Under the pieces are notes generated by a model. It was not told the DNA's origin. It searched no databases and saw only the letters and a program-made list of their open reading frames with translations. A stretch of 64,000 bases of DNA, taken from NCBI RefSeq assembly GCF_002929495.1, contig NZ_PJJJ01000030.1:62001-126000 (forward strand). Reading direction: 5' to 3'. Positions 17,091 to 24,845 of the stretch are shown in pieces. The stretch is from Cryobacterium sp. Y82 (GTDB lineage Bacteria; Actinomycetota; Actinomycetes; Actinomycetales; Microbacteriaceae). The translations under genes were made by a program, and so were the position numbers. Every line of letters begins with the position of its first letter. The stretch's first letter is position 1.

Positions 17091-17108
17091 CTTGGCCGCA
17101 CGGCCAAG
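17091..17108. repeat. Perfect 18-bp inverted repeat in divergent promoter region
   Basis: CTTGGCCG and CGGCCAAG flank a 2-bp centre. The site lies between the helicase start (16994) and the GTG at 17132, directly upstream of the TACAAT -10 element. Its size and place fit an operator for a dimeric repressor, but no matching regulator is identified. Confidence 0.45.
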
Positions 17109-17119
17109 CGACCTGCCCA

Positions 17120-17125
17120 TACAAT
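17120..17125 (+). promoter_or_regulatory. Putative -10 element for a leaderless mRNA
   Basis: TACAAT is followed after exactly 6 nt by the GTG start at 17132. No Shine-Dalgarno sequence could fit. Transcription is predicted to begin on the start codon. Confidence 0.45.
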
Positions 17126-17131
17126 ATTGAA

Positions 17132-18214
17132 GTGACCATTCCGGCCGAACAGCATCGGGCGAGCGGGCGCCGCGGCAGTTTGCTCCGGGCCGTTCTCGCC
17201 ATTGTGGTGGTCGCCGGGCTGCTCGCGGTCGGCCTCGCGGGTACCATCAGTGCCCTCAATCGCACGGTCTACAGCGCCGGCGGCTTTGTCGAACAATACC
17301 TTGACGCTTTGGTCCGCGGCGACACGCTCGGCGCCCTCGCGTTCGACGGCGTGATGCCCAGCAAAATTGACCTGGCCGACTGGGGGCTCACCGACGAGGT
17401 CGCGAAAGGTCTGCCGCAGACGCTGCTGCGGGCATCTGTTCTGAGCGGTCTCGACAATATCGAACTCGCGAGCGCAACTGCTACGCCTGCCACCGACGAC
17501 GGAACCGTCCAGACCGTGGTGTTCGATTTCGATCTGAACGGCACCGCGTCGAGCATGGCGTTCGCTGTGGAGCGGGCGGGCTCGTTCGCTGGCGTTTTTA
17601 ACGCCTGGACGTTCAGCACCAGCCCCCTTGCCGTGCTGCAGGTCTCGGTGCTGCACGAACGATCGTTCACGGTCAACGGCCTCACCCTGGACACGCGAGC
17701 CCACAGTGCAGCGGATGCCCCCGCCACGTTCTCCACGTCCGCCGCGTATCTCGCGTTCGCCCCGAACCGCTACACGTTCGAACACGAGTCGGCCATGCTC
17801 ACCGCTCAAAAGAACACCGTGCGGGTGACGGAAGGCGGTCCCACCGCAGTGGAGGTCAACGCCCTACCGAACGAAGCCATGGTGAGCCAGGTACAGTCCG
17901 AGCTGAATAAGTTCCTCGACCAGTGCGCCACGCAGACGGTGCTGCAACCGACCAGCTGCCCGTGGGGCATCCAGATCGACGACCGCATCGAGAGCACTCC
18001 GGCCTGGTCGATCACCGCGTACCCCACTGTCGCCCTCACCGCCGGCGAGCTGTCGTTTGAAATGGCCGCTACCCCCGGGCAGGCGCATATCGTGGTGAAG
18101 GTGCAGTCACTGTTTGACGGCGACATCGGCACCCGCGACGAAGACGTACCGTTCACGATGGGGCTCAGCGCGGTCGTGCAGCCGAGCGGTGCCCTCGCCA
18201 TCCAACTGCACTAG
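17132..18214 (+). CDS. Membrane-anchored extracytoplasmic protein of unknown function
   Basis: This 360-aa protein has a basic N-terminus (RASGRRGSLLR) and one membrane anchor, AVLAIVVVAGLLAVGLAGTI (about 18-40). A long exported part follows, with alternating beta-strand text, repeated Val/Thr/Ala-rich segments and two Cys (CATQTV, TSCPWG) that may form a disulfide. The fold looks like two related beta domains (about 65-190 and 200-355). The GTG start lies 6 nt after a -10 element. Its stop is six bases from the convergent CopD-CtaG gene. I do not recognise the family. Confidence 0.65.
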   Translation: MTIPAEQHRASGRRGSLLRAVLAIVVVAGLLAVGLAGTISALNRTVYSAGGFVEQYLDALVRGDTLGALAFDGVMPSKIDLADWGLTDEVAKGLPQTLLRASVLSGLDNIELASATATPATDDGTVQTVVFDFDLNGTASSMAFAVERAGSFAGVFNAWTFSTSPLAVLQVSVLHERSFTVNGLTLDTRAHSAADAPATFSTSAAYLAFAPNRYTFEHESAMLTAQKNTVRVTEGGPTAVEVNALPNEAMVSQVQSELNKFLDQCATQTVLQPTSCPWGIQIDDRIESTPAWSITAYPTVALTAGELSFEMAATPGQAHIVVKVQSLFDGDIGTRDEDVPFTMGLSAVVQPSGALAIQLH

Positions 18215-18220
18215 GCACGG

Positions 18221-20209
18221 CTAGCTGGAGTTCCGGGCGTCGCGCTCGGCGATGCGGGTCAGATTCGCGTTGTACTCGATGAGTTCGGCGTCCTCGGTGC
18301 GGTCCGCCGTGCGATCCAGCCGTTTCGTGACTTTGGTGTCGTCACGGCTCCACATAATCGCGACGACGACGGCCAGCACGAAGGTCGGCAGCTCGCCGAT
18401 TCCCCAGGCGACACCGCCACCCATCTGCTGGTCAGCGATTGGTGACACTCCCCAAGTCCGGCCCATCGCTCCGTACCAGTCGGCCAGAAGCAGCCCAGTT
18501 CCGCTCATCAGGGCGAGGCCGAAAAACGCGTGGAAGGCCATCGTAACCAGCAGCAACAGCAGTCGGAATGCGTACGGCAGGCGGTACGGCACCGGGTCGA
18601 TGCCGATCAGGGACTGCACGAACAGGTAGCCGGTAATGAGAAAGTGCACGATCATCCACAGGTGGCCGATGTGGTCGGTGGTGGCCCAGCTGAAGATGGA
18701 GGTGTAGTAGAACACCCACAGTGAGACACCGAACAGCACGGCCGCGACAATCGGGTTGGCGACGATGCTGGCAAAGCGCGAATGCACCGCGGTGAGGATC
18801 CACTCGCGCGCGCCCCGACTGCCGTCCTTCCGCTTGGCGATCGCTCGCGCGGCGAGGGTTACCGGGGCGCCAGGCACGAGCATCAAGGGTACGAGCATGG
18901 TCAGCACCATATGCACGAGCATGTGGGTGGAGAACAGGTACTTCTCGTACACATTCACTCCACCGTTGGTGATGTAGAACAGGGTGAGCATGCCCAGAAC
19001 CCAGAGCACGCTGCGGTAGATCGGCCAGGTGTCGCCGCGACGGTGCAACCGCCAGACGCCGGCGAGATAGAAGAAGATGCCGAAGGCACAGAACAGAATC
19101 CAGGCCAGGTCGAAGCTCCACTCGGTGAAATAGCGCGAGAAGGTGAGTTCGGGCGGCAAAAGTTCACCGGTCAGAATCTGCGCCGGCGTTGACTGGGGGA
19201 TCTCGGTTGTTACCACCTGCGCGACGGGCGTCGCCGTGCGGGCGAGCGCAGCGGCCACACCGGACGCGAGGCCCATGAAACCGAGCTCAGTCACGACGAG
19301 CCACCAGAACCAACGTCCGGTCGCTGGCCCGGTCCGCTGCATCCGCTTGATGAAAAACCGGCGTTGCAGAATGCCGAACCCGCCGAGTGCGACGAGGGCG
19401 GCGACCTTCACGAGCACGAGCAGGCCGTAGGGGCTGAGAAGGTTGTCCCAGCTGCCGATGCGCAGTTCAGCGCTGACATAGCCGGACGCGGCAACCACGA
19501 TGAATGAGACCAGCGCGAGCGAGGAATACCGCCCGATCACCTGGCGGATGCGTTCGCCGTTCAACTGGGTACGCAGCACGATGATGGTGAGCAGGCCACC
19601 CAGCCAGATTGCCGCGAAGACGAGGTGCAGCCCGAGCGCCGTGATTGCGGCGTTGTGTCCCGCCGCGCCCGCCGCGTGCCCCTGCTGCGCCATGGGCAGC
19701 AGAGAGGTCAGCGCCAGCACGGTCACAAAGATCAGCGCGGTGTGATTGCGCACGGCGAAGCATAAGACGGTGACGCCGGCGGCGATCAAGGTCGTCGCGA
19801 GCCAGGCCTGCCCCAGTTCGATCTGGCTGAAGAATTGGCCGACCGTGGCGCTGAACTGATCGCTGATGCCGAGTGGCACATTGGTGACCTGCAGAAAGGT
19901 CAAAAAGCCCGTGAGAGCGGATGCGACGGCGAACAGCGCCGCGCACGCTGCGGCGAAGTCCAGGGCGGTGCCGAACTCGCGTTCCTTGGGGCTGAGCGCG
20001 AACAGGGTGAGCACGAGGGCACCGATCGTGCCGGCTGCCGCGAGGTTGACCACGAGCTTGGCGATGGGGAGTCCCCATCGCACCACCGGTCCCGGGTCGG
20101 CGAGGAGCTGGGCAGAAGCGCCACCGCCGAAGGCCAGGGCGACAAGGGTGGACAACACAGCGACCAGCAGCAGGGCTGCCGGTCCGAGAACGCGGACTAT
20201 ACGGGGCAC
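18221..20209 (-). CDS. Fused CopD-like copper resistance / CtaG cytochrome c oxidase assembly membrane protein
   Basis: The 662-aa polytopic protein has two parts. Residues 1-320 carry a CopD-type domain with eight or so helices, including HLVFAAIWLGGLLTIIVLR and SPYGLLVLVKVAALVALG. Residues 350-640 carry a caa3_CtaG domain with FFYLAGVWRLHRRGDTWP, YLFSTHMLVHMVLTMLVPLM and IGHLWMIVHFLITGYLFVQS; their His and Met residues suit copper handling. The fusion is common in actinobacteria. Its role is probably copper delivery to cytochrome c oxidase or copper homeostasis. Transcribed alone; convergent with the gene at 17132. Confidence 0.9.
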   Translation of the reverse strand: MPRIVRVLGPAALLLVAVLSTLVALAFGGGASAQLLADPGPVVRWGLPIAKLVVNLAAAGTIGALVLTLFALSPKEREFGTALDFAAACAALFAVASALTGFLTFLQVTNVPLGISDQFSATVGQFFSQIELGQAWLATTLIAAGVTVLCFAVRNHTALIFVTVLALTSLLPMAQQGHAAGAAGHNAAITALGLHLVFAAIWLGGLLTIIVLRTQLNGERIRQVIGRYSSLALVSFIVVAASGYVSAELRIGSWDNLLSPYGLLVLVKVAALVALGGFGILQRRFFIKRMQRTGPATGRWFWWLVVTELGFMGLASGVAAALARTATPVAQVVTTEIPQSTPAQILTGELLPPELTFSRYFTEWSFDLAWILFCAFGIFFYLAGVWRLHRRGDTWPIYRSVLWVLGMLTLFYITNGGVNVYEKYLFSTHMLVHMVLTMLVPLMLVPGAPVTLAARAIAKRKDGSRGAREWILTAVHSRFASIVANPIVAAVLFGVSLWVFYYTSIFSWATTDHIGHLWMIVHFLITGYLFVQSLIGIDPVPYRLPYAFRLLLLLVTMAFHAFFGLALMSGTGLLLADWYGAMGRTWGVSPIADQQMGGGVAWGIGELPTFVLAVVVAIMWSRDDTKVTKRLDRTADRTEDAELIEYNANLTRIAERDARNSS

Positions 20210-20313
20210 CCACCCAGCTTATTCGCCCGGTCCTGAGCATCCGTCTTGCCTCCTCGCGCACGCGCAGCGGCGGCGGGCACGAGGTCGTGTATTTCGACAC
20301 GTTAGAAGACACC

Positions 20314-20350
20314 AAAAGGGGCGTCGACCACGGTCGGCGCCCCTTTTTTG
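20314..20350. terminator. Bidirectional intrinsic terminator downstream of the HU gene
   Basis: GGGGCG and GACC on one side pair with GGTC and CGCCCC on the other, flanked by AAAA on the left and TTTTTT on the right (20345-20350). On the minus strand the HU transcript therefore ends in CCCCTTTT; the plus strand ends in six T. It lies nine bases after the HU stop codon. Confidence 0.8.
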
Positions 20351-20358
20351 AGCAAAAG

Positions 20359-20646
20359 CTACTTGGCGGCAGCCTTGAGCTTGCTTCCGGCGGTCAGCTT
20401 GACGCGGTGGCCGGCAGCAATGGCGATTTCTTCGCCGGTCTGCGGGTTGCGGCCGGTGCGAGCAGCGGTTGCCGTGCGCTCGACGCCCAGCCATCCCGGG
20501 ATGGTGACCTTGCCATCGGCGGCAACGGTCTCAGCCAGGGTTGCAAAGAATGCGTTCAGAACGCCGTCAACGGCGGCCTGGCTCTGTCCGGAGTCAGCGG
20601 CAACCTTGGCAACGAGCTCGGTCTTGTTCAGCGACTTGTCAGCCAT
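20359..20646 (-). CDS. hup: HU-family nucleoid DNA-binding protein
   Basis: The 95-aa protein MADKSLNKTELVAKVAADSG has the HU dimer core, the arm GRNPQTGEEIAIAAGHRVKL (GRNPxTGE) and a short Lys/Ala tail KLKAAAK. It bends and compacts DNA as a homodimer. The start is chosen at 20646 because AGGAGGAC lies seven bases upstream; the open frame to 20910 is spurious. It lacks the long Lys/Ala-rich tail of mycobacterial HupB. A strong terminator follows. Confidence 0.93.
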   Translation of the reverse strand: MADKSLNKTELVAKVAADSGQSQAAVDGVLNAFFATLAETVAADGKVTIPGWLGVERTATAARTGRNPQTGEEIAIAAGHRVKLTAGSKLKAAAK

Positions 20647-20967
20647 TGAGTGTCCTCCTCGGACCTTCGTCTGTAAAAACAGCGATATTCGTAATACGGA
20701 TGCTCCTCGAAGAGAAGCCCCGCTGGTCGGTTCGACCGAGTTGAAATCTAGCATTGATCCGCCAAAATCCCCGGATTTACGGCGTTTTTTGGCCATTTCG
20801 GGGTGGTTTTCCCCTCTGGGCACCCGATTTTCGCTCTCCGCGAAACCGCCGGGGACGGAACGGGCCACAGAGCAGGTTACACAAAACGGGATGTCGACCG
20901 AAGTCGACATCCCGTTTGGATGATTCAGAAGCCGCTGAAGACAAGCTTCAGCGGTTGCCAGAAGGAG
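20647..20967. other. 321-bp intergenic region between rpsN and the HU gene
   Basis: This holds the terminator of the ribosomal protein operon (20884-20917), then AT-rich sequence and the HU promoter and leader. No additional gene is supported. Confidence 0.6.
20884..20917 (-). terminator. Terminator of rpmB-rpmG-rpsN with UUCG tetraloop
   Basis: Arms 20884-20898 and 20903-20917 are perfectly complementary over 15 bp. Read on the minus strand the loop is UUCG closed by C-G, an extra-stable tetraloop, and the stem ends CCCGTTTTG. It lies 50 bp after the rpsN stop codon. Confidence 0.85.
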
Positions 20968-21273
20968 TTACCAGCTGGACTTGGTGATGCCGGGCAGCTC
21001 GCCGCGGTGCGCCATGTCGCGAAAACGAACCCGCGAGATGCCGAACTTGGAGAGGTGGCCACGGGGACGACCGTCAACGGCGTCACGGTTGCGCAGGCGC
21101 ACCGGGCTCGCGTTGCGCGGCAGCTTCTGCAGGCCCTTGCGAGCGGCTTCACGCGACTCGTCGGTGCCAGCAGGGTCAACCAGGGCCTTCTTGAGCTCAA
21201 GGCGCTTGACGGCGTACCGCTCGACGATGACCTTGCGCTGGTTGTTCTTGGCAATCATGCTCTTCTTCGCCAT
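20968..21273 (-). CDS. rpsN: 30S ribosomal protein S14 (zinc-independent type)
   Basis: The 101-aa protein [20 protein letters not shown] ends [19 protein letters not shown], the S14 signature. It is the long form lacking the two CxxC zinc motifs of short S14. In actinobacteria such Cys-free paralogues often replace zinc-binding ones during zinc starvation under Zur control. It is the third gene of rpmB-rpmG-rpsN, three bases after rpmG, and is followed by a strong terminator. Whether it is the only S14 gene in this genome cannot be seen here. Confidence 0.95.
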   Translation of the reverse strand: MAKKSMIAKNNQRKVIVERYAVKRLELKKALVDPAGTDESREAARKGLQKLPRNASPVRLRNRDAVDGRPRGHLSKFGISRVRFRDMAHRGELPGITKSSW

Positions 21274-21275
21274 GT

Positions 21276-21443
21276 TTAGCGCTCCTCACGGAAATCAACG
21301 TGCTTGCGGATAACCGGGTCGTACTTCTTGAGCACGAGACGGTCGGGGTCGTTACGGCGGTTCTTTTTGGTCACATAGGTGTAACCGGTTCCAGCCGTGG
21401 AACGAAGTTTGATGATCGGACGTACGTCATGAGCCTTAGCCAT
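21276..21443 (-). CDS. rpmG: 50S ribosomal protein L33 (zinc-independent type)
   Basis: This short gene (55 aa) starts [20 protein letters not shown] at 21443 and ends KHVDFREER. It contains [20 protein letters not shown], the L33 signature, and has no cysteine, unlike the zinc-ribbon form. Its ATG shares one base with the rpmB stop (TAATG), so translation is coupled. It precedes rpsN by two bases. Confidence 0.95.
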   Translation of the reverse strand: MAKAHDVRPIIKLRSTAGTGYTYVTKKNRRNDPDRLVLKKYDPVIRKHVDFREER

Positions 21444-21679
21444 TAGATCTTCACCCCACGAGCGAGAACGTCCTTGACGACGCTCTCGATGCCACGAGCA
21501 TCAATAACCTTGATGCCTTTTGCGGACAGGGTCAGTGTGACCTTGCGACGAAGCGACGGCACGTAGTACGTCTTCTTCTGAACGTTCGGGTCAAAACGAC
21601 GCTTGGTGCGTCGGTGCGAGTGCGAAATGTTGTGTCCGAAGCCGGGAACAGCTCCGGTCACCTGGCATACAGATGCCAT
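21443..21679 (-). CDS. rpmB: 50S ribosomal protein L28
   Basis: The 78-aa protein [20 protein letters not shown] is followed by [16 protein letters not shown], the L28 signature. It holds a single cysteine, so cannot form the four-Cys zinc site of the zinc-binding paralogue. Start at 21679 with GGAGG upstream; the longer frame to 21853 is not supported. Two inverted repeats lie in the leader (21696-21713 and 21732-21755). First gene of the rpmB-rpmG-rpsN unit, located beside zur and the zinc transporter. Confidence 0.95.
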   Translation of the reverse strand: MASVCQVTGAVPGFGHNISHSHRRTKRRFDPNVQKKTYYVPSLRRKVTLTLSAKGIKVIDARGIESVVKDVLARGVKI

Positions 21680-21695
21680 GGTTTCCTCCATTACC

Positions 21696-21713
21696 GAAGG
21701 GCGAATGCCCTTC
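21696..21713 (-). repeat. Perfect hairpin in the rpmB leader, next to the ribosome site
   Basis: GAAGGGC and GCCCTTC, perfect 7-bp arms around a 4-nt loop, end only six bases upstream of the GGAGG of rpmB. Such a structure could modulate initiation or act as a binding site. Confidence 0.5.
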
Positions 21714-21731
21714 CCAAGATCCCTTGTCGGC

Positions 21732-21755
21732 GAGCTGCTCATAAATGACCAGCTC
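21732..21755. repeat. 24-bp near-perfect palindrome upstream of rpmB
   Basis: GAGCTGCTCAT and ATGACCAGCTC flank a 2-bp centre; 10 of 11 positions pair. It is 53 bp upstream of the rpmB start and may be an operator or leader hairpin. It does not match the Zur box at 25909. Confidence 0.5.
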
Positions 21756-21900
21756 GCAATGCGCGCGCAGAGGCGCAGCAAGTCTCCACGATACGGGCTC
21801 CCGGGACGCAGTGCAAATTCGTCCGCGAATCTCCGTCGAAAGTGCGCGAACACGTGCTTTTACCGGCCAGCCCTCCGGCGGGCCGTCGAGATGTTTCGCG

Positions 21901-22305
21901 TTACCGAGCGGATGCTGCGGCTTGGGCAGTGCAGGCGGCGCACAGCCCGAACACGTCAACGACGTGGGCGGCCTGGGTGAACCCGTTCTGGGCGGCGACG
22001 TCCTTGGCCCAGGTCTCGACGGCATCCGCTTCGATTTCGACCGTGAGACCACAATTGCGGCAGATCAGGTGGTGGTGATGGTCGTTGGTGCTGCACGCCC
22101 GATACAGGCTTTCACCTTCTGGTGACTGAAGCGAGTCGGCATCACCCGTGACGGCCAGGTCGGCCAGGGCGCGGTAGACCGTCGCCAGTCCGATCGGGGA
22201 TCCGGTCGAGTGCAAGGCGGAATGCAGCGCCTGTGCGCTGACGAAGCCGTCGTTAGCGTCGAGGGCACCCCGAACGGCCTCGCGCTGCCAGGTGTTTCGC
22301 TTCAT
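21901..22305 (-). CDS. zur: Zinc uptake regulator, Fur family
   Basis: The 134-aa protein MKRNTWQREAVRGALDANDG has the Fur winged helix (FVSAQALHSALHSTGSPIGL ATVYRAL), the HHHH cluster DHHHHLICRNCG and a second CxxC, FGLCAACTAQ; the two CxxC pairs form the structural zinc site. It should repress zinc uptake genes when zinc is bound. Its ATG overlaps the upstream permease stop (ATGA), so it is co-expressed with znu genes, and a consensus-like Zur box covers the znuA promoter. The frame extends upstream to 22659 but only as a shadow of the permease. Confidence 0.92.
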   Translation of the reverse strand: MKRNTWQREAVRGALDANDGFVSAQALHSALHSTGSPIGLATVYRALADLAVTGDADSLQSPEGESLYRACSTNDHHHHLICRNCGLTVEIEADAVETWAKDVAAQNGFTQAAHVVDVFGLCAACTAQAAASAR

Positions 22306-23150
22306 GACATCAACCGTAGCGATGTTCGCTGTGGCTGGCGCGCATCTGCTTCGCGGGGTCGTCGTGCACGTGTCAGCCGCCGCAGCAGCAGAGCGAGCAG
22401 GAACAGCGCGACCGCAGTGAGGGCAATCGCCGGGCCTGCCGCAAGGTCGAGTGAACGCGAAAGCAGCACGCCGACCAGCCCGGCCAGGGCTCCGAGCAGG
22501 GGGGCGATGATGAACATTTGCGTGGTCGTGCGCGAGACGAGCCGGGCGGCTGCGGCGGGGGCAGCGATCAGGGCGATGGCGAGGATGGCCCCCACTGCGG
22601 GCATCGCGGTGACGACGGTGGCCGTTATGAGTCCCAGAGTCAGCAGTTCGATCGGCCATTCTCGATAGCCAGCCGCGCGAAATCCGTTCACGTCAAAGGT
22701 CGAGAATATGATCTGCTTGCCCAGAAAGACAATGGCCAGTACGGCAAACGCCAGCACTATGGCCACGAGCGCCACATCATTGCTGCTCACCGTGAGAATC
22801 GACCCCACCAGGTAGGAGTCGACCTTGACCGGCAATGACGGATTGAGCCCCTGCAGCAGAACGCCGAGCGCAAATCCGGCGGTGAGCAGAATGCCGGATG
22901 CCACCTGGTTTCCCTGGCGTTTGACCCGCCCGATCAACGTCATGACGCCGACGATGACTACGCTCGCCACGGCGGCGCCGACTGGAATGCTCACACCGAG
23001 AATTGCCGCGCCGACCGCTCCCGGAAAGGTGGCGTGGGTGAGTGCCTGGGCGAAGAAGGTGCGCTGGCGCAGCACCACCAGGGTGCCGACAAGGCCACTG
23101 AGCGCCCCGATCAGCAGTGCGGCCAGGAGGGCCTGCTCGAAGTAGCCCAT
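22302..23150 (-). CDS. Zinc ABC transporter permease (second copy in operon)
   Basis: The 282-aa permease [19 protein letters not shown] has about eight to nine membrane helices, with the ABC-3 family marks RQRTFFAQALTHATFPG and GIPVGAAVASVV-like segments, GFRAAGYREWP and ALIAAPAAAARLVSR. Start at 23150; the frame to 23375 is inside the preceding permease gene. It shares one base (TGATG) with that gene and four with zur. Together with the first permease it probably forms a heterodimer in the membrane. Confidence 0.9.
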   Translation of the reverse strand: MGYFEQALLAALLIGALSGLVGTLVVLRQRTFFAQALTHATFPGAVGAAILGVSIPVGAAVASVVIVGVMTLIGRVKRQGNQVASGILLTAGFALGVLLQGLNPSLPVKVDSYLVGSILTVSSNDVALVAIVLAFAVLAIVFLGKQIIFSTFDVNGFRAAGYREWPIELLTLGLITATVVTAMPAVGAILAIALIAAPAAAARLVSRTTTQMFIIAPLLGALAGLVGVLLSRSLDLAAGPAIALTAVALFLLALLLRRLTRARRPREADARQPQRTSLRLMS

Positions 23151-24040
23151 CAGTGTGCCACCGGTACGGCACTGCGCTGTCGACGCGGGCCGCCGATTCG
23201 CTCCAGTGCGAGCCGCGCGACCAGGGCTAACACGTAGCCCGCGACGAGCACGAGCACGACAGTAGCTCCGCTTGGCAGGTCGACGCCGCCGTTGACGGAT
23301 GCTTCGTAGCCGAGCGTCAGCCCCACCCAGGCGGCCAGTATCGCGAAGCCGGCGGCGACCGGAAAAAGCAGCCACAACCGATTGGTCACCAGGCGGGCGA
23401 CTGCGCCCGGCACGATCAGCACGGCCAGGACGAGCAGGTTGCCCACAGCGCTGCTTGCCGCCACGACGACGAGGGCAATGGCGACGTTCAGCAGAATGTC
23501 GAGCGGGAGCGGCCGGTAGCCGGCCGCAGCCGCGCCTTCACGGTCGAAAGCCCGAAAGACCTGCTCCTTCAACGTGAACCCCACGATGATCAGGGCGATC
23601 AGGCAGACCACAACGGTTTGGTTGACCTCGGCCGGGCTGACGGTCAGCAGGCGCCCGAACAGCAGGGCGTCCAACTGACCGACATAATTTGTTTCCCGTG
23701 AAACTACGATTATCCCCACGCTGAACATGGCCGTGAAGACGATGGCGATCGCGGCGTCTGACGTGACCGCACGCTTGACGATGATAGTGAGCACGACGGC
23801 GGCGATGAGCGCCGCCACCATGGCTCCTACAAACAGCCCGTCGCGGCCACCCCAGACAAATCCGATGGCCACACCGGGAAAGACTGCGTGGGTGAGTCCG
23901 TCGCTGATGAACTCCAGCCCGCGCAGGTTGACGAGTACACCGACGAGTCCGGCGACCAAGCTGAGAACGACGAGCACGAGCAACGCCCTGGCCATGAACG
24001 GCAGGTCGAAGGCGGTGATCAGCGGAGTGAAGACATCCAC
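23150..24040 (-). CDS. Zinc ABC transporter permease (first copy in operon)
   Basis: The 296-aa ABC-3 family permease uses GTG at 24040, immediately after the znuC stop (TGAGTG). Helices include [40 protein letters not shown] and [37 protein letters not shown] matches the conserved cytoplasmic loop. It is similar to, but clearly distinct from, the second permease, so a heterodimeric pore is likely. A sequence one base off the parS core lies inside this gene at 23691-23704. Confidence 0.9.
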   Translation of the reverse strand: MDVFTPLITAFDLPFMARALLVLVVLSLVAGLVGVLVNLRGLEFISDGLTHAVFPGVAIGFVWGGRDGLFVGAMVAALIAAVVLTIIVKRAVTSDAAIAIVFTAMFSVGIIVVSRETNYVGQLDALLFGRLLTVSPAEVNQTVVVCLIALIIVGFTLKEQVFRAFDREGAAAAGYRPLPLDILLNVAIALVVVAASSAVGNLLVLAVLIVPGAVARLVTNRLWLLFPVAAGFAILAAWVGLTLGYEASVNGGVDLPSGATVVLVLVAGYVLALVARLALERIGGPRRQRSAVPVAH

Positions 24041-24838
24041 TCAGTGACCTCCGTGACCGGGAACCACGATGGTGTGCTCGTCCATTTCCACGCCAACGGA
24101 GCCGAACGCCTGCTGTACGTTGGCGAGTGTCAACACCGCATCGCGCGGTCCGAATGCCACCTGAGCGCCGTTGAGCAGCAGCACACACTCACAGACGGCG
24201 CGCGCGAGGTCAAGGTCGTGGGTGGAAACCAGCACGGCAACGCCCTGCGCCTTGAGGCGTTTCACGGTTTCGATGAGGGCATCCCGGTTGACCTGATCGA
24301 GACCGTTGAAGGGCTCATCGAGCAGGAGCAAGCGCGGGGCGGATGCGACAGCGCGCGCGAGCAGACCGCGTTGCTGCTGCCCGCCCGAGAGCTCACCGAA
24401 GCGTGCCTTGGCACGATCGCCTAGGCTAACGGTCTCCAGCGCCTCGGCCACGGCTCGGCGATCGGCCTTGGTTGGCATGCGCCACCAGCCGAGAGAGCGG
24501 TAACGGCCCATCATGACGACCTGCTCGAGTGAGACCGGAAAGTGGGGGTCGAGTTGGTCGGTCTGGGGCACGTAGCCGATGTAGCCGGCCGGCGCCGGCC
24601 ACTGTCCAAGCACCTCGACGGTACCGGACGTGCGCGTGATGAGCCCGAGGACACCTTTGAGCAGGGTGGACTTGCCCGACCCGTTCGGGCCGATCAGGGC
24701 AACAGCCTGGCCGGGCAATACCGTGAAGTCGATGCCGGTCAGCGCAGGGTCTGCGCCGTACGCAAAGGACGCCGTTACCACGCGGAGAGCGGCGGCAGCG
24801 TTCACCGTGGGTGTTACTTGAGAAGTGTTCTCGATCAC
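24041..24838 (-). CDS. znuC: Zinc ABC transporter ATP-binding protein
   Basis: The 265-aa ATPase has Walker A GPNGSGKST, the Q-loop VPQTDQLDPHFPVSL, signature LSGGQQQRGLLARA, Walker B LLLLDEPFNGLD and the switch His in LVSTHDLDLA. It energises zinc (or manganese) uptake with the two permeases and ZnuA encoded beside it. The start at 24838 is seven bases after znuA. A C-terminal HGGH could bind metal. Confidence 0.92.
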   Translation of the reverse strand: MIENTSQVTPTVNAAAALRVVTASFAYGADPALTGIDFTVLPGQAVALIGPNGSGKSTLLKGVLGLITRTSGTVEVLGQWPAPAGYIGYVPQTDQLDPHFPVSLEQVVMMGRYRSLGWWRMPTKADRRAVAEALETVSLGDRAKARFGELSGGQQQRGLLARAVASAPRLLLLDEPFNGLDQVNRDALIETVKRLKAQGVAVLVSTHDLDLARAVCECVLLLNGAQVAFGPRDAVLTLANVQQAFGSVGVEMDEHTIVVPGHGGH

Positions 24839-24845
24839 GTGTTAA

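Noticed and set aside
21732-21755. Second Zur box upstream of rpmB
   Set aside because: The palindrome lacks the AATGATT core and differs from the znuA operator, so I do not call it a Zur site.
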